In this document: piece by piece, positions 9,763 to 18,905 of the stretch
Layout of the letters: each line of letters begins with the position of its first letter
How positions within the stretch are numbered: the first letter of the stretch is position 1
Origin: Izhakiella australiensis
GTDB lineage: Bacteria; Pseudomonadota; Gammaproteobacteria; Enterobacterales; Enterobacteriaceae
Reading direction: 5' to 3'
DNA length: 64,000 nt
NCBI RefSeq assembly: GCF_002006995.1
Contig: NZ_MRUL01000023.1
Coordinates: 1-64,000 of the forward strand
Translations under genes and position numbers: made by a program
The notes under the pieces: generated by a model
The model's database searches: none
What the model saw: only the letters and a program-made list of their open reading frames with translations
What the model was told of the DNA's origin: nothing

Positions 9763-9873
9763 TCAGCTAAAAAAGCTGAACATCGCCGCGCACAGGATCG
9801 CGACAAAAGCAGTCTGCGGCGTATGGGTATGCTGCGATGCCTGTGACAGAAGATGAAAAATAGTTTCAAACAT
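9763..9873 (-). CDS. yshB: Small membrane protein YshB
   Basis: A 36-codon gene between hemN and glnG on the minus strand, where E. coli has yshB, also 36 residues. The central and C-terminal part HTPQTAFVAILCAAMFSFFS is very close to E. coli YshB (HTPQTAVAAVLCAAM, ending FS). The N-terminal third is diverged. A hydrophobic helix covers residues 22-36. The start at 9873 has a GGGGGAA ribosome site. In Salmonella, YshB has been linked to intracellular behaviour; here the role is unknown. Confidence 0.9.
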   Translation of the reverse strand: MFETIFHLLSQASQHTHTPQTAFVAILCAAMFSFFS

Positions 9874-9983
9874 AGTTATTCCCCCGAAAGCCGTCGGGAA
9901 TGATACTCAACGTTGCCGCTATGTAAAGCGCGAAATAATTGCAATTTGATGAAAACATCCTTGTGCAATTGAGGTATATGCCC

Positions 9984-11393
9984 CTATTCCATACCAAGTT
10001 CTTTCAGCTTACGGGTTAAGGTATTTCTCCCCCAGCCAAGCAGCCTTGCGGCTTCCTGCTTATGACCCTGGGTATGGCGCAGCGCGGTGGTTAGCAGCGT
10101 GCGCTCCATCTCCGGCTGCGCTTCAGATAGCAGGTTTTGATGACCGGAACGCAATGCCCGATCGGCCCACTGGGCCAGCAGTGTCGCCCAGCTATCCGGT
10201 AGCGATTGCACCGGACTGTCCGGCGTGGCGCTTTCAAACAGCTCGCCGGGCAGATCCTGAATCAGCACCTCCTGGCCGGCGGCCATTACCGTCAGCCAGC
10301 GACAGGTATTTTCCAGCTGGCGCACGTTACCGGACCAGTGCAGTCGTGTCAGAGCGACCTCGGTTTCCGGATGGAGGATTTTGGCCTCTACCCCTAATTC
10401 CTGAGCGGCAATCTGGAGAAAATAGCGCGCCAGGCGGGGAATATCTTCACGGCGCTCACGCAGTGGCGGCAAATGGATACGGATTACGTTTAAGCGGTGA
10501 AAGAGATCCTCGCGAAACTTCCCTTCCTGAACGCGCAATTCCAGGTTCTGGTGGGTTGCGGCAATGATACGCACGTCTACTTTTACCGGCGCGTAGCCGC
10601 CGACGCGATAAAACTGGCCGTCAGCCAGCACCCGCAGCAGGCGGGTCTGCACGTCGAGCGGCATGTCACCGATTTCATCAAGAAACAGCGTGCCGCCATC
10701 AGCCTGCTCAAAACGGCCCTGACGGATTTGGTTGGCGCCGGTAAAAGCCCCTTTCTCGTGGCCAAACAGTTCGGACTCAATAAGATCTTTGGGGATGGCC
10801 GCCATATTCAGGGCGATAAACGGCGACTTCGCGCGCGGGCTGTGGCGGTGCAGCGCGTGCGCCACCAGCTCCTTACCGGTGCCGGACTCGCCGTTAATTA
10901 GTACGCTAATTGAAGAGCGCGATAGCCGTCCAATAATACGGAACACATCCTGCATCGCCGGCGCTTCGCCGATGATATCGGCCGTCGGGCCGTTTACCGG
11001 CTGGTTACGCGGCTGCTGCTGTTCCTGATAATGGCTGATAGCGCGCTCGACCAGCGCCACGGCCTCGTCAATATCAAAGGGTTTTGGCAGGTAATCAAAT
11101 GCCCCTTGCTGATAGGCGCTCACTGCCGCATCAAGGTCGGAATGGGCGGTCATAATGATGACCGGCAGCATCGGATGACGCTGTTTTATTTGCTTCAGCA
11201 ACGCCAGGCCGTCCATACCCGGCATGCGAATATCCGACAGTAAAACGTCCGGGGTCTTGCTTGCCAGCGCATCCAGCACTTCATTTGCGCTTTCATAGGT
11301 CGCGCAGTTTAAACCGGCTCCGGTGAGCGCACGCTCAAGCACCCAGCGGATGGAGCTATCGTCATCGACGATCCAGACTATCCCTCGTTGCAT
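9984..11393 (-). CDS. glnG: Nitrogen regulation response regulator NtrC
   Basis: A 469-residue sigma-54 enhancer-binding activator. The receiver domain spans residues 1-120, with the phospho-acceptor Asp54 in [12 protein letters not shown] and acidic Asp10-Asp12. The AAA+ domain (about 140-380) has the Walker A motif GESGTGKE and the GAFTGA loop that contacts sigma-54. A Fis-type helix-turn-helix lies at the C-terminus ([21 protein letters not shown]). It starts 8 bases after glnL, so the two are co-transcribed. Phosphorylated by NtrB under nitrogen limitation. Confidence 0.98.
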   Translation of the reverse strand: MQRGIVWIVDDDSSIRWVLERALTGAGLNCATYESANEVLDALASKTPDVLLSDIRMPGMDGLALLKQIKQRHPMLPVIIMTAHSDLDAAVSAYQQGAFDYLPKPFDIDEAVALVERAISHYQEQQQPRNQPVNGPTADIIGEAPAMQDVFRIIGRLSRSSISVLINGESGTGKELVAHALHRHSPRAKSPFIALNMAAIPKDLIESELFGHEKGAFTGANQIRQGRFEQADGGTLFLDEIGDMPLDVQTRLLRVLADGQFYRVGGYAPVKVDVRIIAATHQNLELRVQEGKFREDLFHRLNVIRIHLPPLRERREDIPRLARYFLQIAAQELGVEAKILHPETEVALTRLHWSGNVRQLENTCRWLTVMAAGQEVLIQDLPGELFESATPDSPVQSLPDSWATLLAQWADRALRSGHQNLLSEAQPEMERTLLTTALRHTQGHKQEAARLLGWGRNTLTRKLKELGME

Positions 11394-11401
11394 AGAGACC
11401 T

Positions 11402-12451
11402 CTATTTACGAATCGGCAGATAAATGGAGAATTCGGTATTGCCAGGCCAGCTGTTAAATTCAATTTTTCCTGAATGCTGATCGATAAGGCTACGGGCAAT
11501 AGACAGGCCAAGTCCGGTCCCGCCTTCGCGGCCGCTGACCATCGGATAAAACAACGTATCCTGTAGCTGCGCTGGAATGCCCGGCCCATCATCAACAACA
11601 TCAATCCGTGCCACCAGACGATAGCGCACGCCGTGCAGCGTTAGCTGGAATGCGGTACGGGTACGCAGCGTGATGGTGCCACCGGCTTCACCCAGCGCTT
11701 GCATGGCGTTACGCACAATATTTAAAACGACCTGCTCAATCTGGTCCGGATCGTGGGGCAGCTCCGGCAGGCTGGGATCGTAATCGCGTACCAGGGTGAT
11801 ATTGTCAGGCAATTCCATCGAGACCAGATTAACTACCCGCTCTGCAACCTGATGGATGCTCTGGGTTACGTGCATTCCCGGCTGCTGCGGTCCAAGCAAT
11901 CGGTCAACCAGGTTTCTCAGCCGGTCCGCCTGTTCAATAATGACCTGGGTATATTCAGTTAGCGCTCGATCCGGCAACGCCTTTGCCAGTAGCTGCGCCG
12001 CGCCGCGCAGCCCACCAAGCGGATTTTTAATTTCATGGGCCAGCCCGCGCACCAGATCGCGGGCGGCAACCTGCTGGGCGTGTTGTATCTGTTCCTGACT
12101 CAGGCGCCGTTGGTTATCCATCGGCGCCATTTCCAGCAGGATCAGGCCATCGGGCAGGCGCTGGGCGGTTAACGACATAATGTGCGCGCGGCTGTCGACC
12201 ACCAGCGTTACTTCGCTATCGGTAAAGCCCTGACCGGCGGCCAGGCTTTCTCGCATCACGTCGATATTCAGGGATAAATAACCCGTTAGCTCCGGCAGCG
12301 GGGTGCCAAAGAGCTTGCGCGAGCTTTGCGCCAGCAATTGCTGTGCAGCCGGATTGGCGTAGTGAATCACCAGATCGTCGTCGAGCAGCAAAATGCTGTT
12401 AATAAGAGAGTTGAGAATCTGCCCAGCATCGGGCTGCGTGCCAGTTGCCAT
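11402..12451 (-). CDS. glnL: Nitrogen regulation sensor kinase NtrB
   Basis: A 349-residue cytoplasmic histidine kinase/phosphatase controlled by PII (GlnB). The N-terminal PAS domain spans about residues 10-115. The phosphorylated His139 lies in [13 protein letters not shown]. The ATP-binding domain has [10 protein letters not shown] (N box), DDGPGIP (G1) and GGTGLGLSI (G2). Length and residue positions equal the E. coli protein. It is the second gene of the glnALG operon and also has its own promoter, overlapped by an NtrC site, for low basal expression. Confidence 0.97.
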   Translation of the reverse strand: MATGTQPDAGQILNSLINSILLLDDDLVIHYANPAAQQLLAQSSRKLFGTPLPELTGYLSLNIDVMRESLAAGQGFTDSEVTLVVDSRAHIMSLTAQRLPDGLILLEMAPMDNQRRLSQEQIQHAQQVAARDLVRGLAHEIKNPLGGLRGAAQLLAKALPDRALTEYTQVIIEQADRLRNLVDRLLGPQQPGMHVTQSIHQVAERVVNLVSMELPDNITLVRDYDPSLPELPHDPDQIEQVVLNIVRNAMQALGEAGGTITLRTRTAFQLTLHGVRYRLVARIDVVDDGPGIPAQLQDTLFYPMVSGREGGTGLGLSIARSLIDQHSGKIEFNSWPGNTEFSIYLPIRK

Positions 12452-12463
12452 TCAGTCTTTCCC

Positions 12464-12485
12464 TGCACTGTTTTAGTGCATTATA
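12464..12485 (-). promoter_or_regulatory. glnL promoter and overlapping NtrC operator
   Basis: The 17-base palindrome TGCACTGTTTTAGTGCA (12464-12480) is a near-ideal NtrC site. It abuts a minus-strand -10 element TATAAT (12480-12485), placing the start of transcription inside the operator. This is the expected design for NtrC repression of glnLp, as known in E. coli. The -35 element is weak. Confidence 0.85.
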
Positions 12486-12530
12486 GTGGTTTTACCCAAA
12501 TATCATCATCTCTGATGATGAATTCGCGGA

Positions 12531-12557
12531 GAAAAAAGCCCATCCGAAGATGGGCTG
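12531..12557 (-). terminator. Terminator downstream of glnA
   Basis: On the minus strand AGCCCATC / GATGGGCT forms a hairpin with a short UUCG-type loop (12537-12556), followed by TTTTTTC. It should end most glnA transcripts before glnL, so that glnLG is expressed by readthrough and from its own promoter. Confidence 0.9.
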
Positions 12558-12689
12558 AAAGTTTCCACGGCAACAAAAAATCTTCCACGCCTTTTGCATC
12601 ACAACCTCGCTGGCGGTCTTCTTGCTAATCTGACGACCAGCGGGTCGATTGAAGATCGCAACGCTTGTGGAATCTAAAAACTTACTCAA
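12535..12689 (-). ncRNA. glnZ: glnA 3' UTR, candidate GlnZ-type sRNA
   Basis: The glnA stop codon is followed by about 150 transcribed bases before the intrinsic terminator. In E. coli and Salmonella, from memory, the glnA 3' UTR is cut to release the Hfq-bound sRNA GlnZ. The length, position and terminator fit. I cannot confirm the seed region from sequence alone, so this is a positional call. Confidence 0.45.
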
Positions 12690-14099
12690 TCAGACGCTGT
12701 AGTACAGTTCAAACTCAACCGGGTGCGGCGTCATGCGAACGCGATCAATGTCCGTTTTGCGCAGTTCGATATAAGCATCAATGGTGTCGTCGGTGAACAC
12801 GCCGCCGCGGGTCAGGAATTCGCGGTCTTCGTTCAGGCAGTTCAGCGCCTCTTCCAGCGAGCCGGCCACTTTTGGAATTTCGGCCTCTTCTTCCGGCGGC
12901 AGATCGTAAAGGTTTTTGTCCATCGCATCGCCAGGATGGATTTTATTGATGATGCCGTCGAGGCCAGCCATCAACAGCGCGGCAAATGCCAGGTACGGGT
13001 TAGCTGCCGGATCCGGGAAGCGCGCTTCAATACGGCGAGCTTTCGGGCTGGCAACGACGGGAATACGGATAGAAGCCGAGCGGTTACGGGCTGAATAAGC
13101 CAGCATTACCGGCGCTTCATAGCCAGGCACCAGACGCTTGTAAGAGTTGGTGGTCGGGTTGGTCAGCGCGTTAATGGCTTTCGCATGTTTAATGATGCCG
13201 CCGATATAGAACAGCGCAGTTTCTGACAGGCCGCCGTATTTATCGCCGGAGAACAGGTTGTTGCCATCTTTTGCCAGCGACATATGGCAGTGCATGCCGG
13301 AACCGTTATCGCCGAACATCGGCTTAGGCATAAAGGTTGCGGTTTTACCGTAGGCGTGGGCAACGTTATGCACTACGTATTTGTAGATCTGAATTTCGTC
13401 CGCTTTTTTCACCATGGTGTTAAAGCGAGTGGCCACTTCGTTCTGGCCGGCTGTCGCCACTTCATGGTGATGCGCTTCAACCACCAGGCCCATCTGCTCC
13501 ATAGTCAGAGACATGGCTGAGCGTATATCCTGTGCTGAGTCAACCGGGGGAACCGGGAAGTAACCGCCTTTAAGCGACGGGCGGTGGCCTTTGTTGCCGC
13601 CTTCATATTCTTTACCGGTGTTCCAGGCGGCTTCGATATCATCAATGGTAACGTGAGAGCCAGCGGTGCTGCTGCCGAAACGCACATCATCAAAAATAAA
13701 GAATTCAGGCTCAGGTCCGAAAAGCACGGTATCGGCAATGCCAGAAGAGCGCAGAAAATCTTCAGCGCGCTTAGCGATGGAGCGTGGGTCGCGGTCGTAG
13801 CCCTGCATGGTGCCTGGCTCAAGAATGTCACAGCGGATAATTAAGGTTGAATCTTCAAAGAAAGGATCCAGGACCGCAGTCGTTGCGTCAGGCATCAGAA
13901 CCATATCGGACTCATTAATGCCTTTCCAGCCGCCGATGGACGAACCGTCAAACATTTTGCCTTCTTCGAAGAAGTCGGCATTCACCTGGTGAGCAGGAAT
14001 GGTTACGTGCTGCTCTTTACCTTTGGTATCGGTAAAACGCAGGTCGACAAACTTGACTTCGTGCTCGTTCATCATCGACAGAACGTTTTCAGCGGACAT
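12690..14099 (-). CDS. glnA: Glutamine synthetase type I
   Basis: Makes glutamine from glutamate, ammonia and ATP as a cytoplasmic dodecamer. The 469-residue length is that of E. coli GlnA. The beta-Grasp motif [12 protein letters not shown] is at about residues 50-61. The metal ligands GPEPEFF and the ATP-binding [12 protein letters not shown] are intact. The adenylylated tyrosine lies in NLYDLPPEE at about residue 398, so GlnE control should operate. First gene of glnALG, with sigma-54 and NtrC elements upstream. Confidence 0.98.
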   Translation of the reverse strand: MSAENVLSMMNEHEVKFVDLRFTDTKGKEQHVTIPAHQVNADFFEEGKMFDGSSIGGWKGINESDMVLMPDATTAVLDPFFEDSTLIIRCDILEPGTMQGYDRDPRSIAKRAEDFLRSSGIADTVLFGPEPEFFIFDDVRFGSSTAGSHVTIDDIEAAWNTGKEYEGGNKGHRPSLKGGYFPVPPVDSAQDIRSAMSLTMEQMGLVVEAHHHEVATAGQNEVATRFNTMVKKADEIQIYKYVVHNVAHAYGKTATFMPKPMFGDNGSGMHCHMSLAKDGNNLFSGDKYGGLSETALFYIGGIIKHAKAINALTNPTTNSYKRLVPGYEAPVMLAYSARNRSASIRIPVVASPKARRIEARFPDPAANPYLAFAALLMAGLDGIINKIHPGDAMDKNLYDLPPEEEAEIPKVAGSLEEALNCLNEDREFLTRGGVFTDDTIDAYIELRKTDIDRVRMTPHPVEFELYYSV

Positions 14100-14246
14100 A
14101 CTTATAATCTCCTGGATTTTTCATTGTCGTAGTAAGAGAGCCTTTTATACTTTGCACATAGCGATTCTGTGCCCAATAAAGATAGTAAGGATCTCTGACA
14201 AGCTATCAACCGTTGTGGAAACAGATGTTTTTTGCTTAAACAGGTT

Positions 14247-14265
14247 AAAGCGAAATCTATGCCAA
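14247..14265 (-). promoter_or_regulatory. glnAp2 sigma-54 promoter
   Basis: The minus strand reads TTGGCATAGATTTCGCTTT: GG, 10 bases, GC, the sigma-54 spacing. It differs from the E. coli glnAp2 element by one base in the -24 block (GGCAT for GGCAC). The predicted transcript start is near 14238, giving a leader of about 138 bases. Confidence 0.9.
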
Positions 14266-14339
14266 CTTTTTTATTTGGTGCAAAAAGCGCTATGATGCGC
14301 GCTCCCGTGAGTCGCCGACTGCACCAGGATTGAACTGTA

Positions 14340-14386
14340 GCACTAAAATAGTGCGTCTGGTGCGGGGTGTGCACTACGTTGGTGCA
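14340..14386 (-). promoter_or_regulatory. Two NtrC enhancer sites of glnA
   Basis: Site 2 is GCACTAAAATAGTGC (14340-14354) and site 1 is TGCACTACGTTGGTGCA (14370-14386). Their centres lie about 109 and 140 bases upstream of the predicted glnAp2 start. This reproduces the known E. coli positions (about -108 and -140). The 31-base spacing puts both NtrC dimers on the same DNA face. Confidence 0.92.
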
Positions 14387-14534
14387 AAAAGAAGTATGGA
14401 GTATCGATTTCAGCAGGTTCCATGGCGCGTCATGGGGCAGGCAGGAATTGTTAGATGAATTTTGTGATCTCCGTTCAGTATTCCGCTTAATCCGTGTACA
14501 ATAACGCGCTATTTCTAATGCCTGAGGCAAAGTT

Positions 14535-16358
14535 GTGATCGAAAAATTGCGTAACATCGCCATTATTGCGCACGTTGACCATGGAAAAACCACTCTGGTC
14601 GATAAGTTGCTGCAGCAGTCCGGTACTTTTGATGCCCGTACTGAAGCAACCGAACGCGTAATGGACTCCAACGATTTGGAGAAAGAGCGTGGTATTACCA
14701 TTCTCGCTAAAAATACTGCCATCAAGTGGAATGACTACCGCATCAACATCGTTGATACCCCCGGGCACGCCGACTTTGGCGGCGAGGTTGAGCGCGTAAT
14801 GTCGATGGTTGACTCCGTTTTGCTGGTTGTTGACGCAATGGACGGTCCAATGCCGCAGACCCGTTTCGTCACCAAAAAGGCATTTGCCTACGGCCTCAAG
14901 CCGATCGTCGTGGTCAACAAAGTTGACCGTCCCGGCGCGCGTCCTGACTGGGTTGTCGATCAGGTTTTCGATCTGTTCGTTAATCTGGATGCCACCGACG
15001 AGCAGCTGGACTTCCCGATTATTTATGCCTCTGCTCTGCAAGGCATTGCCGGTACCGATCATACCGATATGGGCAGCGATATGACCGCGCTCTATCAGGC
15101 GATTGTTGACCATGTTCCGGCACCGGATGTCGATCTGGATGGGTCGCTGCAAATGCAGATCTCCCAGCTGGACTATAACAATTATCTGGGCGTTATCGGT
15201 ATCGGGCGTATCAAACGCGGTAAAGTTAAGCCTAACCAACAGGTTACGGTTATCGACCGCGAAGGTAAAACCCGTAATGGCAAGGTCGGTAAAGTGCTGG
15301 GCCATCTGGGTCTTGAGCGTATTGACACCGATCTGGCTGAGGCGGGCGATATTGTCGCTATTACCGGTTTGGGCGAGCTGAATATCTCCGACACCATCTG
15401 CGATCCGCAGAATGTTGAAGCGCTGACCGCGCTGAGCGTCGATGAGCCGACCGTTTCCATGTACTTCTGCGTTAATACCTCACCGTTCTGCGGTAAAGAA
15501 GGTAAATATGTTACCTCGCGTCAGATCCTTGAGCGTCTGAATAAAGAGCTGGTACATAACGTGGCGCTGCGCGTGGAAGAAACTGACGATGCAGATGCAT
15601 TCCGCGTTTCTGGTCGCGGCGAGCTGCACCTTTCGGTGTTGATCGAAAACATGCGTCGTGAAGGCTTCGAGCTGGCGGTATCCCGTCCGAAGGTTATCTT
15701 CCGCGAAATTGACGGCCGCAAGCAGGAGCCGTTTGAAAACGTCACGCTGGACGTTGAAGAGCAGCACCAGGGCTCGGTAATGCAGGCGCTGGGCGAGCGT
15801 AAAGGCGACCTGAAGAACATGAACCCGGACGGCAAAGGCCGCGTTCGCCTGGACTACGTTATTCCCAGCCGTGGCTTAATCGGCTTCCGTAATGAGTTCA
15901 TGACTATGACCTCTGGTACCGGTTTGCTGTACTCCACCTTTAGCCACTACGACGACATACGTGCCGGTGAAGTTGGCCAGCGTCTTAACGGCGTGCTGAT
16001 CTCCAACGGTCAGGGTAAAGCGGTGGCATTTGCGCTGTTCAGCCTGCAGGATCGCGGCAAGCTGTTCCTTGGTCACGGTGCGGAAGTTTATGAAGGCCAG
16101 ATTATTGGTATTCACAGCCGTTCTAACGATTTGACCGTTAACTGCCTGACCGGTAAAAAACTGACTAACATGCGTGCTTCTGGTACGGATGAAGCGGTTA
16201 TTCTGGTTCCGCCGGTAAGAATGAGCCTTGAGCAGGCGCTGGAATTTATTGATGACGACGAGCTGGTGGAAGTTACCCCTGCCTCAATTCGCATCCGTAA
16301 GCGCCATCTGACCGAAAACGATCGTAAGCGCGCCATGCGCGGCAGCAAAGAAGCCTGA
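14535..16358 (+). CDS. typA: Ribosome-dependent GTPase TypA/BipA
   Basis: A 607-residue translational GTPase of the EF-G/LepA group involved in 50S assembly and growth at low temperature. The P-loop AHVDHGKTT is at about residues 11-19. The switch region [10 protein letters not shown], the G3 motif [14 protein letters not shown] and the G4 motif NKVDRP follow. The C-terminal domain ends in [18 protein letters not shown]. The start is GTG, as the family N-terminus [16 protein letters not shown] requires. It diverges from glnA and ends at a strong terminator. Confidence 0.97.
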   Translation: MIEKLRNIAIIAHVDHGKTTLVDKLLQQSGTFDARTEATERVMDSNDLEKERGITILAKNTAIKWNDYRINIVDTPGHADFGGEVERVMSMVDSVLLVVDAMDGPMPQTRFVTKKAFAYGLKPIVVVNKVDRPGARPDWVVDQVFDLFVNLDATDEQLDFPIIYASALQGIAGTDHTDMGSDMTALYQAIVDHVPAPDVDLDGSLQMQISQLDYNNYLGVIGIGRIKRGKVKPNQQVTVIDREGKTRNGKVGKVLGHLGLERIDTDLAEAGDIVAITGLGELNISDTICDPQNVEALTALSVDEPTVSMYFCVNTSPFCGKEGKYVTSRQILERLNKELVHNVALRVEETDDADAFRVSGRGELHLSVLIENMRREGFELAVSRPKVIFREIDGRKQEPFENVTLDVEEQHQGSVMQALGERKGDLKNMNPDGKGRVRLDYVIPSRGLIGFRNEFMTMTSGTGLLYSTFSHYDDIRAGEVGQRLNGVLISNGQGKAVAFALFSLQDRGKLFLGHGAEVYEGQIIGIHSRSNDLTVNCLTGKKLTNMRASGTDEAVILVPPVRMSLEQALEFIDDDELVEVTPASIRIRKRHLTENDRKRAMRGSKEA

Positions 16359-16380
16359 TTTGTTGTCAATCACGCACAGG

Positions 16381-16405
16381 GGGCCGGTTTTTACCGGCCC
16401 TTTTT
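16381..16405 (+). terminator. typA terminator
   Basis: GGGCCGGT / ACCGGCCC hairpin with a short T loop (16381-16400) followed by TTTTT, 22 bases after the typA stop. Confidence 0.92.
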
Positions 16406-16493
16406 ACATGCGTCATATTTAACTTTGCGCTCTGTTCAGCCCTTCATTTTACCGCTAGAGTGAATAGTCACAGGAACGCAAAAGGGTATGACT

Positions 16494-17090
16494 ATGCTGT
16501 ATATCTTTGATTTAGGTAATGTCATTGTTGATATTGACTTCAACCGCGTGCTGGGAGTCTGGAGTGACCTTGGCCGGGTGCCGCTGGCTTTGCTGCAAAA
16601 GCGTTTCTCAATGGAGGAGAGTTTTCATCAGCACGAGCGGGGAGAGATTAGCGATGAACAGTTTGCCGCCGAGCTTGGCCAGCAGCTGGGACTGGCGCTA
16701 AGTTTTGAGCAGTTTACCGCAGGCTGGCAGGCCATTTTTGTTGGGGTGCGTCCTGAGGTTATCTCGCTAATGAATCAGCTGCGTCAGCGCGGTGAGCGAG
16801 TGGTGGTGCTGTCGAATACTAACCAGCTACACTGCGGTTTCTGGCCCACTGAGTATCCGGAAGTGCAGCAGGCGGCAGATAAAATTTATCTTTCGCAGGA
16901 AATGGGGATGCGTAAACCGGAAGCGCGTATCTATCAGCAAGTGCTGGATGAAGAAGGCTTTACGCCCGACCAGACGATCTTTTTTGATGACAATGCTGAC
17001 AATATTGAAGGCGCGCGCAAGCTCGGTATCAACGTTGTGCATGTCACCGATGCCAGCGTTATACCCGATTATTTAGCCAGTCGCCTGTAA
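16494..17090 (+). CDS. yihX: HAD-family sugar-1-phosphate phosphatase YihX
   Basis: A 198-residue HAD phosphatase. In E. coli YihX hydrolyses alpha-D-glucose-1-phosphate. Motif I is FDLGNVIVDID near the N-terminus, motif II is VVLSNTN, a lysine lies in MGMRKPEARIY, and motif IV is FFDDNADNIEGA. An in-frame ATG at 16488 exists, but the one at 16494 has the better-spaced AAGGG site and matches the E. coli start MLYIFDLG. In E. coli yihY lies between yihX and dtd. Here that gene is missing and 278 bases without a frame remain. Confidence 0.94.
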   Translation: MLYIFDLGNVIVDIDFNRVLGVWSDLGRVPLALLQKRFSMEESFHQHERGEISDEQFAAELGQQLGLALSFEQFTAGWQAIFVGVRPEVISLMNQLRQRGERVVVLSNTNQLHCGFWPTEYPEVQQAADKIYLSQEMGMRKPEARIYQQVLDEEGFTPDQTIFFDDNADNIEGARKLGINVVHVTDASVIPDYLASRL

Positions 17091-17096
17091 ACATCT

Positions 17097-17131
17097 CTGC
17101 TGCGGCGCGCGACAGCAGCGCGCCGCAGCAG
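17097..17131. repeat. GC-rich inverted repeat after yihX
   Basis: Perfect 14-base arms (CTGCTGCGGCGCGC and its complement) flank the loop GACAGCA. No T-run follows on either strand, so it is not a canonical terminator. It lies where yihY stands in E. coli. The remaining bases up to dtd hold nothing else I can name. Confidence 0.7.
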
Positions 17132-17368
17132 ACAACCGCGCGATGATTTTTATGTCCTTTAACTTATGGCGTTCCAATAATAACTTCCCCCGCCATTTCG
17201 CGTGAACTTAGCGCTCCGGGGTTTTATCGCCTTGCGTTGGGCATTTTCACCGGGAAATTATCAGCCGGCTGAAGCGCCACGCAGTACGTGGGGATTTGAG
17301 CACTGTTCAGGGCCAAAATGGCAAATAAAATAGCCTGATGGGACAGGCACTAAGCAGGGAAAATAATT

Positions 17369-17806
17369 ATGATTGCATTAATTCAGCGCACGCGTAGCGC
17401 GAGCGTGACGGTCGACGGAGAGACCCTTGGCAAAATAGCATCCGGCTTGCTGATCCTGCTCGGCGTTGAGAAGGGCGATAGCGAACAGAAGGCTGAGCGT
17501 TTGTGTGAGCGAGTCCTGGGCTATCGTATCTTTAGCGATGAAAACGAAAAAATGAATCTTAACGTGCAGCAGGCCGGCGGTTCGGTGCTGGTTGTATCTC
17601 AGTTCACGTTAGCTGCCGATACCCAAAAAGGTATGCGCCCGAGTTTTTCCGGCGGTGCTGAACCGACCGAAGCGGAGCGACTGTATAACTATTTTGTCGC
17701 CTGCTGCCGTCAGCGTGGAATCGGCACTGAAACCGGGCGTTTCGCCGCTGATATGCAGGTTGCGTTGGTTAATGATGGGCCGGTTACCTTCTGGTTGCAG
17801 GTGTGA
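17369..17806 (+). CDS. dtd: D-aminoacyl-tRNA deacylase
   Basis: A 145-residue cytoplasmic enzyme that removes D-amino acids (and glycine from tRNA-Ala) from mischarged tRNAs. The two active-site motifs are present: SQFTLAAD at about residues 77-84 and NDGPVTFWL at the C-terminus. The length is the usual one for DTD1. The stop overlaps the GTG start of fabY by four bases (GTGA), so translation of the two is probably coupled. Confidence 0.96.
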   Translation: MIALIQRTRSASVTVDGETLGKIASGLLILLGVEKGDSEQKAERLCERVLGYRIFSDENEKMNLNVQQAGGSVLVVSQFTLAADTQKGMRPSFSGGAEPTEAERLYNYFVACCRQRGIGTETGRFAADMQVALVNDGPVTFWLQV

Positions 17807-18798
17807 GGCAGTTAGCCGCAGGGCAGGTAAAAAACCTGGCAGGCTCAGACAGAGAGAAACATTTTATGTACCATCTTCGTGTGCCCGAAACGGCGGAAGA
17901 ACTGGAGGCTTATTATCAGTTCCGCTGGGAAATGTTACGCAAGCCGCTACGCCAGCCAAGAGGCTCCGAACGGGAGGCCTGGGATGCGCTGGCGCATCAT
18001 CAGATGGTGGTCGATGAGCATAATGAGCCGGTTGCGATTGGCCGCCTGTATATTAATGGCGATAATGAAGCCTCAATTCGCTTTCTGGCGGTTCATCCAT
18101 CGGTGCAGGGTAAGGGGCTTGGTACCCTGGTTGCCATGACCCTGGAGTCGGTTGCCCGCCAGGAAGGCGTCAAGCGAGTAACCTGCAGCGCACGTGAAGA
18201 TGCCGTCGAGTTTTTTGCCAAGCTGGGTTATATCAACGAAGGTGAAATTACCGCGCCGCAGACCACGCCGGTGCGCCATTTTTTGATGGTGAAACCGGTG
18301 GTGACGCTGGATGATATCCTGCATCGCGGCGACTGGTGCGGACAGCTGCAGCAAGCCTGGTACGACCATATTCCTCTGAGTGAAAAAATGGGCGTACGTA
18401 TTCTGCAGTACACCGGGCAGAAGTTTGTTACCACCATGCCTGAAACCGGCAACCAGAATCCTCATCATACGCTTTTTGCCGGCAGCCAGTTTTCGCTGGC
18501 GACGTTGACCGGCTGGGGATTGATTTGGTTACTGCTGCGCGAGCGACATCTTGGGGGAACCATTATTCTGGCTGATGCGCATATCCGCTACAGTAAGCCC
18601 ATTAGCGGGCGCCCTGGCGCAATAGCCGACCTCGGCTCGTTAAGTGGCGATCTTGACCGACTGGCACGCGGACGTAAAGCCAGGGTTCAGCTGGAAGTGG
18701 AGCTGTACGGCAACGATGAATGTGGTGCCGTGTTCGAAGGCGTTTATCTGGTTCTGCCAGCCGACCCTGACGATCCGCTGGAGCCGCCGATCCAGTAA
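17803..18798 (+). CDS. fabY: Probable acetyl-CoA:ACP-dependent fatty acid initiation protein FabY (YiiD)
   Basis: A 331-residue two-domain protein. An N-terminal GNAT acetyltransferase domain (about 20-160; [15 protein letters not shown] is the acetyl-CoA loop) is joined to a C-terminal hot-dog thioesterase-like domain (about 180-320; [22 protein letters not shown]). In E. coli FabY supplies a bypass for initiation of fatty acid synthesis when FabH is absent. The GTG start at 17803 gives an N-terminus of the same length as E. coli. An alternative start is the internal Met before [11 protein letters not shown]. Co-transcribed with dtd. Confidence 0.93.
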   Translation: MRQLAAGQVKNLAGSDREKHFMYHLRVPETAEELEAYYQFRWEMLRKPLRQPRGSEREAWDALAHHQMVVDEHNEPVAIGRLYINGDNEASIRFLAVHPSVQGKGLGTLVAMTLESVARQEGVKRVTCSAREDAVEFFAKLGYINEGEITAPQTTPVRHFLMVKPVVTLDDILHRGDWCGQLQQAWYDHIPLSEKMGVRILQYTGQKFVTTMPETGNQNPHHTLFAGSQFSLATLTGWGLIWLLLRERHLGGTIILADAHIRYSKPISGRPGAIADLGSLSGDLDRLARGRKARVQLEVELYGNDECGAVFEGVYLVLPADPDDPLEPPIQ

Positions 18799-18860
18799 TC
18801 GCCGTCACGGCTGGCGATTAGCCGGTCAATCTGCGGATGCGGTGATTTCACCGCATCCGC
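18796..18860. terminator. Tandem hairpins between fabY and yicH
   Basis: Two perfect inverted repeats lie between the convergent genes. TAATCGCC / GGCGATTA (18796-18820) overlaps the fabY stop. GCGGATGCGGTGA / TCACCGCATCCGC (18833-18860) has a two-base loop. Neither has a T-run, but the second stem is strong enough to block or stabilise transcripts from both sides. Confidence 0.6.
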
Positions 18861-18905
18861 GCGCGTAGCAACGCCAGACTCCGGCCTTTAACTCCTCATA
18901 TAGAT

